Positions 59,066 to 64,000 of a DNA stretch of 64,000 bases are shown in pieces. The translations under genes and the position numbers were made by a program. The stretch's first letter is position 1, and each line of letters begins with the position of its first letter. The stretch covers positions 6,249,501-6,313,500 of the forward strand of contig NZ_CP023407.1 in NCBI RefSeq assembly GCF_003665435.1. Direction: 5' to 3'. The notes beneath the pieces were generated by a model that had not been told where the DNA came from, searched no databases, and was given only the letters and a program-made list of their open reading frames with translations. The stretch comes from Streptomyces fungicidicus. Lineage in GTDB: Bacteria > Actinomycetota > Actinomycetes > Streptomycetales > Streptomycetaceae.

Positions 59066-60484
59066 ATGGCCCCGAGCGCCATGAGCCGTTGGACGAAATC
59101 CCTCTCCGAGGCCCGGCCGGTCTCCTACTGGCTGGACGACCCCGGCAGGCCCGGGCCCGAGCCGGCGCTCACCGGCGCCGAGACCTGCGACCTGCTGGTC
59201 GTGGGCGGCGGATACAGCGGACTGTGGACCGCGCTGATCGCCAAGGAACGCGACCCCACGCGGGACGTCGTCCTGGTGGAGGGCCGCGAGGTGGGCTGGG
59301 CCGCCTCCGGCCGCAACGGCGGATTCTGCGCCGCCTCCCTCACCCACGGCCTGCCCAACGGACTTGCCCGCTGGCCGGACGAGATCCACACCCTGGAGCG
59401 GCTCGGCGCCCGCAATCTCGACGCCATCGAGGAGACGGTCGCCCGCCACTCCATCGACTGCGACTTCGAGCGCACCGGCGAGATCGACGTCGCCACCGAG
59501 CCGTACCAGGCCCGGGAACTCGAGAAGTGGTACGAGGAGATCCGGGTCAGGGGCCTGGCCGACGGCATCGAGTACCTGGACACCGGCGCCGTGCGGGAGC
59601 AGGTGGACTCCCCGACCTTCGAGGCCGGCCTCTTCGACCGCAGGGGCGTGGCAATGCTGCACCCCGCCAAGCTGGCCTGGGGCCTGAAGCGGGCCTGCCT
59701 CGACCTCGGCGTGCGCGTCCACGAGAACACCCCCGCCCTCACCCTGAGGCCGTACGGCGCCGGAATGGCCGTCCGCACCCCGTACGGGGCGATCCGCGCC
59801 CGCACCGTGGCGCTCGGCACCAACATCTTCCCCAGCCTGGTCAGACGGGTCCGCTCCTACACCGTCCCGGTGTACGACTACGCCCTGATGACCGAGCCGC
59901 TCACCGACGGGCAGCTCGCGTCGGTCGGCTGGAAGAACCGGCAGGGACTGGGGGACAGCGCCAACCAGTTCCACTACTTCCGGCTCTCCGCCGACAACCG
60001 GATCCTGTGGGGCGGCTACGACGCGGTCTATCCGTACGGCGGCCGGGTGCGCGCCGAGTACGACGACCGGCCGGAGACCTACGCCAAGCTCGCCGGGCAC
60101 TTCTTCACCTGCTTCCCGCAACTGGAGGGCGTCCGCTTCACCCACGCCTGGGGCGGCGCGATCGACACCTGCTCCCGCTTCTCGGCGTTCTTCGGCACGG
60201 CACACGCCGGGAAGGTGGCGTACGCGGCGGGCTACACCGGGCTCGGCGTCGGCGCCACCCGCTTCGGCGCCGAGGTGATGCTGGACCTGCTGGCGGGGGA
60301 GCGGACCGAGCGCACGGAGCTGGAGATGGTGCGCCGGAAGCCGCTGCCGTTCCCGCCGGAGCCGTTCGCCTGGACCGGCATCACCCTCACCAAGTGGTCG
60401 CTGGCCAGGGCGGACGCGCAGGCCGGCCGGCGCAACCTGTGGCTGCGGACGATGGACAGGCTGGGCCTCGGCTTCGACAGCTGA
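59066..60484 (+). CDS. FAD-dependent amine oxidase, PuuB-like (gamma-glutamylputrescine oxidase type)
   Basis: The 472-residue DAO-family flavoprotein has CDLLVVGGGYSGLWTAL (FAD-binding GxGxxG), ASGRNGGFCAASLTHG and a C-terminal GGAIDTCSRFSAF with GYTGLGVGATRFGAE. It resembles enzymes oxidising gamma-glutamylated polyamines. It closes the polyamine operon and would yield the aldehyde that the first gene's product oxidises. Sarcosine-type oxidases share the fold, so the substrate rests on context. An upstream ATG at 59066 precedes an in-frame ATG at codon 6. Confidence 0.82.
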   Translation: MAPSAMSRWTKSLSEARPVSYWLDDPGRPGPEPALTGAETCDLLVVGGGYSGLWTALIAKERDPTRDVVLVEGREVGWAASGRNGGFCAASLTHGLPNGLARWPDEIHTLERLGARNLDAIEETVARHSIDCDFERTGEIDVATEPYQARELEKWYEEIRVRGLADGIEYLDTGAVREQVDSPTFEAGLFDRRGVAMLHPAKLAWGLKRACLDLGVRVHENTPALTLRPYGAGMAVRTPYGAIRARTVALGTNIFPSLVRRVRSYTVPVYDYALMTEPLTDGQLASVGWKNRQGLGDSANQFHYFRLSADNRILWGGYDAVYPYGGRVRAEYDDRPETYAKLAGHFFTCFPQLEGVRFTHAWGGAIDTCSRFSAFFGTAHAGKVAYAAGYTGLGVGATRFGAEVMLDLLAGERTERTELEMVRRKPLPFPPEPFAWTGITLTKWSLARADAQAGRRNLWLRTMDRLGLGFDS

Positions 60485-60510
60485 GCCGGCCGGGCGGGGC
60501 CGCCGGGCGG

Positions 60511-61164
60511 TCAGCCGTTAGCGCCACCGGTGGCGGTCCCGGAGCCGTCGGGCACCCCGGCGGAGCTCCGGCGGCCGACCCGGCGGGCCGGCAGCCACAC
60601 CCCGGTCAGCAGCACCGCGCCGAGGCACCAGCTGGCCGCCACGTCCAGCGGCCAGTGGTAGCCCCGGCGCACCAGCCCGAACGAGACGCCCAGCACCAGG
60701 ACGCCGCAGAGCACGATCAGCCCGCGGCGCACGGCCGGCGACCGCAGCAGCGGTAGGAGCAGCAGCGTCGCCGCGCCGTACGCCACCACGGCGGTGGCGG
60801 TGTGGCCGGAGGGGTAGTAGCCGACCGCCGGGGGCACGGCCGGGGTGCCCGGACGGTCGGTCCACTCCTTCAGCGGCGCCACCACCGCGGGTACCAGGAC
60901 CATCGCCGCGGCCCCGGCGGCGGGCGGCAGCCACCAGCGGTCCACGCCTGTGGCGCGTCCGCGCAGGGCGGCGTACGCCAGCGCGATCACCAGGACCGGC
61001 ACGGCCACCTCGACGTTGCCGAGGTCGGCGAGCAGCTCGGAGGCGCGGTCGGGGTGGACCAGGGCCCGGCTCAGCCGCTCGTCGGCGCCCACCAGGGGAC
61101 CGCCGGCGACGACCTGCCAGGTGATCAGTGCGAAGAGGAGGACGGGCGGTCCGAGCAGCAGCAT
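60511..61164 (-). CDS. PAP2 family membrane phosphatase
   Basis: The 217-residue protein has about six hydrophobic segments and the PAP2 motifs KEWTDRP, YPSGHTA and RRGYHWPLDVAAS, keeping the catalytic His. It probably dephosphorylates undecaprenyl pyrophosphate or a lipid phosphate at the membrane. It is transcribed toward the polyamine operon. The 6C RNA lies just upstream on the same strand. Confidence 0.88.
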   Translation of the reverse strand: MLLLGPPVLLFALITWQVVAGGPLVGADERLSRALVHPDRASELLADLGNVEVAVPVLVIALAYAALRGRATGVDRWWLPPAAGAAAMVLVPAVVAPLKEWTDRPGTPAVPPAVGYYPSGHTATAVVAYGAATLLLLPLLRSPAVRRGLIVLCGVLVLGVSFGLVRRGYHWPLDVAASWCLGAVLLTGVWLPARRVGRRSSAGVPDGSGTATGGANG

Positions 61165-61583
61165 GCTGCACAGCTTCGCAGGCGGGGGGCCGGCACATGC
61201 CGAAGGGCCAGTGCAAGGGGGGGTAGCACTGGCCCTTCTGAGAACGGCTTGCCGTGTGAGGTGCCCGGACGGCCGTCCTGACCGGAACGCCGCACGCCCC
61301 GGGGGGTTTGGGGCGGGCGACCGTCCGATCGTGAGGAGACCCGAAGCCTTCAGGCCCCGGTTCGTGTGCGCGAGGGCACGGCCAGGTCGAAGCTGGGGAG
61401 GCCTCGGCCCGATCCGCCCACAGTCCCCTGTGAGCGGGGTGTATCTCTCATCCGGGAAGAAACCTACGGCAGGGGGTGGCCCCGCGACAGGGCCAACGGG
61501 CTCCTGTCATCCACCTCGCACACCTTCTTCACACGGCCTCTGCGCCCGCCCCTTCCGGGCGGCTCACCTGCCTCGATGGAGGC
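61165..61583 (-). other. gabT-PAP2 intergenic region, holding the 6C RNA
   Basis: The 419-base gap separates two minus-strand genes. The 6C RNA lies in its PAP2-proximal part. The remainder shows a palindrome GGACGGCCGTCC (61269-61280) and several CG-rich short repeats, but no reading frame of merit. The gabT terminator and the 6C promoter should lie in the upper part (about 61330-61583); I cannot point to either with confidence. Confidence 0.55.
61200..61320 (-). ncRNA. 6C small RNA
   Basis: On the minus strand two hairpins occur in order. The first is CGCCCC-AAACCCCCC-GGGGCG, a 6-bp stem with six Cs in the loop. The second is GAAGGGCCAGTGC-TACCCCCCCTT-GCACTGGCCCTTC, a perfect 13-bp stem with seven Cs in the loop, which doubles as a terminator. 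Two C-rich hairpin loops of six or more Cs define the actinobacterial 6C RNA family. I recall a 6C homologue, scr5676, at the corresponding place by gabT in S. coelicolor. 6C RNAs are thought to be trans-acting regulators that pair through their C loops with G-rich mRNA sites. The 5' end is not determined. Confidence 0.85.
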
Positions 61584-62918
61584 TCAGATGCGCGCGAACG
61601 CCTGCTCGATGATGTCGAGTCCCTCGTGGAGCAGGTCCTCGCCGATCACCAGCGGCGGCAGGAAGCGCAGCACGTTGCCGTAGGTGCCACAGGTCAGGAC
61701 CAGCAGGCCCTCCTGGTGACAGGCCTTGGCCAGCGCCGCGGTCGCCTCCGGGTTCGGCTCCTTGGTGTCGCGGTCCTTCACCAGCTCGATGGCGATCATC
61801 GCGCCCCGGCCGCGGACGTCGCCGACGATGTCGTGCTTCTCGGCGATCGCGGTCAGCCGGGCCTTCATGACGCCCTCGATCGCCTTGGCCCTGGCGTTGA
61901 GGTCCAGCTCCTTCATCGTCTCGATCGCGCCCAGCGCGCCCGCGCAGGCCACCGGGTTGCCGCCGTAGGTGCCGCCCAGGCCGCCGGAGTGGGCGGCGTC
62001 CATGATCTCCGCGCGGCCGGTGACGGCGGCCAGCGGCAGACCGCCCGCGATGCCCTTGGCGGTGGTGATCAGGTCCGGGACGATGCCCTCGTCCTCGCAG
62101 GCGAACCACTGGCCGGTGCGGCAGAAGCCGGACTGGATCTCGTCGGCGACGAAGACGATGCCGTTGTCCTTGGCGAACTCGCTGATCGCGGGCAGGAAGC
62201 CCTTGGCCGGCTCGATGAAGCCGCCCTCGCCGAGCACCGGCTCGATGATGATCGCGGCCACGTTCTCGGCGCCGACCTGCTTGGAGATCTGGTCGATGGC
62301 CTGCGCGGCGGCCTCCGGACCGGCGTTCTCCGGGCCGGTCGGCCAGCGGTAGCCGTAGGCGACCGGGACGCGGTACACCTCGGGCGCGAACGGGCCGAAG
62401 CCGTGCTTGTACGGCATGTTCTTCGCGGTCAGCGCCATCGTCAGGTTGGTGCGGCCGTGGTAACCGTGGTCGAACACGACGACCGCCTGCCGCTTGGTGT
62501 ACGCACGGGCGATCTTGACGGCGTTCTCGACGGCCTCGGCGCCGCTGTTGAACAGCGCCGACTTCTTGGCGTGGTCGCCCGGCGTCAGCTCGGCGAGCGC
62601 CTCGGCGACAGCCACGTAACCCTCGTAGGGCGTGACCATGAAACAGGTGTGGGTGAAGTCGGCGAGCTGGGCGGAGGCGCGGCGCACGACCGCCTCGGCG
62701 GAGGCGCCGACGGAGGTCACGGCGATGCCCGAGCCGAAGTCGATCAGCCGGTTGCCGTCGACGTCCTCGATGATGCCGCCGCCCGCGCGGGCGGTGAACA
62801 CGGGCAGTACGGAGCCCACGCCCTGCGCGACCGCCGCGGTGCGGCGGGCCTGCAGTTCCTGCGACTTCGGGCCGGGGATGGCGGTGACGACGCGGCGCTC
62901 CTGCGGAAGTGCGGTCAT
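61584..62918 (-). CDS. gabT: 4-aminobutyrate aminotransferase GabT
   Basis: The 444-residue class III aminotransferase has NSGAEAVENAVKIARAYT, DHGYHGRTNLTMALTAKN, the PLP region DLITTAKGIAGGLPLAAVTG with the Lys, and GGTYGGNPVACAGAL. It converts GABA and 2-oxoglutarate to succinate semialdehyde and glutamate. ATG 62918 follows AGGAG by six bases; in-frame sequence further upstream is low-complexity. It would finish polyamine degradation begun by the neighbouring genes. TTGTCCG repeats lie upstream. Confidence 0.94.
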   Translation of the reverse strand: MTALPQERRVVTAIPGPKSQELQARRTAAVAQGVGSVLPVFTARAGGGIIEDVDGNRLIDFGSGIAVTSVGASAEAVVRRASAQLADFTHTCFMVTPYEGYVAVAEALAELTPGDHAKKSALFNSGAEAVENAVKIARAYTKRQAVVVFDHGYHGRTNLTMALTAKNMPYKHGFGPFAPEVYRVPVAYGYRWPTGPENAGPEAAAQAIDQISKQVGAENVAAIIIEPVLGEGGFIEPAKGFLPAISEFAKDNGIVFVADEIQSGFCRTGQWFACEDEGIVPDLITTAKGIAGGLPLAAVTGRAEIMDAAHSGGLGGTYGGNPVACAGALGAIETMKELDLNARAKAIEGVMKARLTAIAEKHDIVGDVRGRGAMIAIELVKDRDTKEPNPEATAALAKACHQEGLLVLTCGTYGNVLRFLPPLVIGEDLLHEGLDIIEQAFARI

Positions 62919-63007
62919 GCGGGGCTCCTGGGGGGTGTTTCGGACACGTGCGTTCTTTTCTCGCAGGCTAGGGCGGCCGGCGGGGGCTGGGCATGCTCCA
63001 TGTGGGC

Positions 63008-63041
63008 GTTGTCCGGGTGCTCGGGTTGTCCGTGATGGACA
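63008..63041 (-). promoter_or_regulatory. Direct and inverted repeats upstream of gabT
   Basis: GTTGTCCG occurs twice, 17 bases apart (63008-63015 and 63025-63032). The second copy overlaps an inverted repeat TGTCC-gtgat-GGACA (63027-63041). The arrangement, about 90-125 bases before the gabT start, looks like an activator or repressor site. Confidence 0.45.
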
Positions 63042-63141
63042 TAGCGGGGCGGGGCCCGGCCACCGTCCCGCGGGAGACCGCCCGGGGCGGCGGGGCGCCG
63101 GGGGAGGCGCGACTGCCCGCGGCCTCGCGCCGTGTAAGCGG

Positions 63142-63169
63142 TGGACTCCGCCTGTCGGGGCGTTAGATT
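63142..63169 (+). promoter_or_regulatory. Candidate promoter of the terminal membrane-protein gene
   Basis: TGGACT (63142-63147) and TAGATT (63164-63169) lie 16 bases apart, about 45 bases before the ATG. Confidence 0.4.
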
Positions 63170-63213
63170 GGCTCGCTGACGGTGGATGGAGCGGCTGCTC
63201 AGGGGGCAAGGGC

Positions 63214-64000
63214 GATGAACAGCGACGGTACCCAGGACGCGCGGGGCACGCACGCCGACCCCGTACCGCGGCCGGCCGGACCCCCGGACGTACCGACGAC
63301 GCCTCCCCGGCCCGGCCACGCCCCGGGCGTGCCCCCCGTGCCCGGCCGTGCTCCCCGCCCCTCGTCCACCGCGGAATGGCTCGACGCGGACCGGCCCGCC
63401 GCCCGCCCCGGGATCTGGCGGTACGGCTACCAGCTGCCGAAGCCGGCCCCGGAACGGCTCGCGCCGGTGACGGTCGCCGGGATGCTCGTCCCGCTCGCCC
63501 TCGCGGCACTGGTCTGGTCGCTCTGGCAGCGCGGCATCACCTCGTACCAGATGGCGCCCCTGCGGCTGTTCACCCCGGAGGAGTGGTGGTGGGGCGGCAC
63601 GGTCGCCTCGCCCAGGGTGTTCGAGGGGCGGGAGGTGCCGGCCCCGGGGGCGGAGGCCCTGGTGGTCTACGAAGGCGTCTCCTTCGCCGTGCTGGCCGTC
63701 GCGGTGGCCGTGCTCGGCAGCTGGCGGGCCATCGTCCGCCACTACGTGGTTCGCAGGCCGCAGCCCGCCCGCGCCCTGGTCGCCGCCGTCCTCGCGCTGG
63801 TCGCCCTCAGCTTCGTCTTCCCCGCAGCGTTCCCCGTCGTCGGATGGTCTCCGGTGCCGGTCGTCGATCCGCTGCTCTCCCTGACGGTGCTGATCACGGA
63901 CAGCTACGACCTGATGGCGTCCTCCTTCTACACGAACACGCTGTACGCCGTCGTCACGCTGCTCGTGGTGTGGCCGTTCGCCCGGCTCGGCGGCTGGCTG
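63214..64000 (+). CDS. Membrane protein, 5' part (gene runs out of the window)
   Basis: From the ATG at 63214 (GGGGGCAAGG precedes) the frame stays open to the window end with no stop, giving at least 262 residues. A disordered Pro/Arg-rich N-terminus of ~75 residues is followed by hydrophobic segments (VTVAGMLVPLALAALVWSLW; VVYEGVSFAVLAVAVAVLG; ALVAAVLALVALSFVFPAAF; NTLYAVVTLLVVWPFARLG), with an acidic-aromatic loop FTPEEWWWGGT. The family is not recognised. It is divergent from gabT. Confidence 0.8.

Noticed and set aside
57143..60205. 1020-codon minus-strand frame opposite the polyamine operon
   Set aside because: It lies opposite potA-potB-potC and the oxidase gene, with Asp/Glu/Gly/His-rich composition and no domain; a shadow of high GC.

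Overview
The window is high-GC actinobacterial DNA and matches the chromosomal core of a Streptomyces. Three things point there: GC-rich third codon positions, many GTG starts, and a gene order (smc, glcP, ftsY, nsdA, amtB-glnK-glnD, ffh, rpsP, trmD, sipWXYZ, dprA, whiG, rpsB-tsf, pyrH-frr-cdsA, rlmN) that I recognise from Streptomyces coelicolor. The species cannot be named from sequence alone. I see no prophage, IS element, CRISPR array, tRNA or rRNA.

Layout. 1-7.5 kb: the 3' part of smc, a glucose permease, ftsY, a primase/polymerase-like protein and nsdA. 7.5-12 kb: the nitrogen operon amtB-glnK-glnD behind a clear GlnR box. 12-18.6 kb: ffh, a methyltransferase, a SprT-like protein and the rpsP-khpA-rimM-trmD-rplS cluster. 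18.6-28.9 kb: four consecutive type I signal peptidases, then Nudix, DUF2469, yraN, comM, dprA, the sporulation sigma factor whiG, a TetR regulator and an M23 peptidase. 29.1-35.4 kb: rpsB-tsf, pyrH-frr-cdsA, a 58-residue zinc-finger protein and rlmN. 35.4-39.4 kb: a TPP riboswitch and the thiamine ABC transporter thiBPQ. 39.4-44.9 kb: small metabolic genes, a sortase substrate (LAETG) and a two-gene ABC transporter. 45-64 kb: polyamine and GABA metabolism, namely a class III aminotransferase, an AsnC/Lrp regulator, two aldehyde dehydrogenases, a spermidine/putrescine ABC importer (potD-A-B-C), a PuuB-like oxidase and gabT. Interspersed are an adenosine-deaminase-family enzyme, a glycerophosphodiesterase, two DUF4190 proteins, a NADAR protein and a PAP2 phosphatase. 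The window ends inside a membrane-protein gene.

The genes fall into functional groups. smc, ftsY, ffh and the signal peptidases serve chromosome organisation and protein export. amtB-glnK-glnD senses and imports ammonium. The r-protein and tsf-pyrH-frr block supports translation and growth. whiG and nsdA control development. The 45-63 kb block can import polyamines and degrade them through aminoaldehydes and GABA toward succinate.

The most notable non-coding items are: a 6C small RNA (two hairpins with C6 and C7 loops, minus strand near 61.2-61.3 kb); the TPP riboswitch; the GlnR box; an 18-codon leader ORF interleaved with a hairpin before pyrH; a stack of three strong hairpins before rpsP; a perfect palindrome over the -35 of an apparently leaderless membrane-protein gene; and a long out-of-frame overlap of sipX with sipY. 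I found no convincing wholly new multi-gene system. The candidates for unfamiliar biology are mostly regulatory, plus a few uncharacterised small or orphan proteins.
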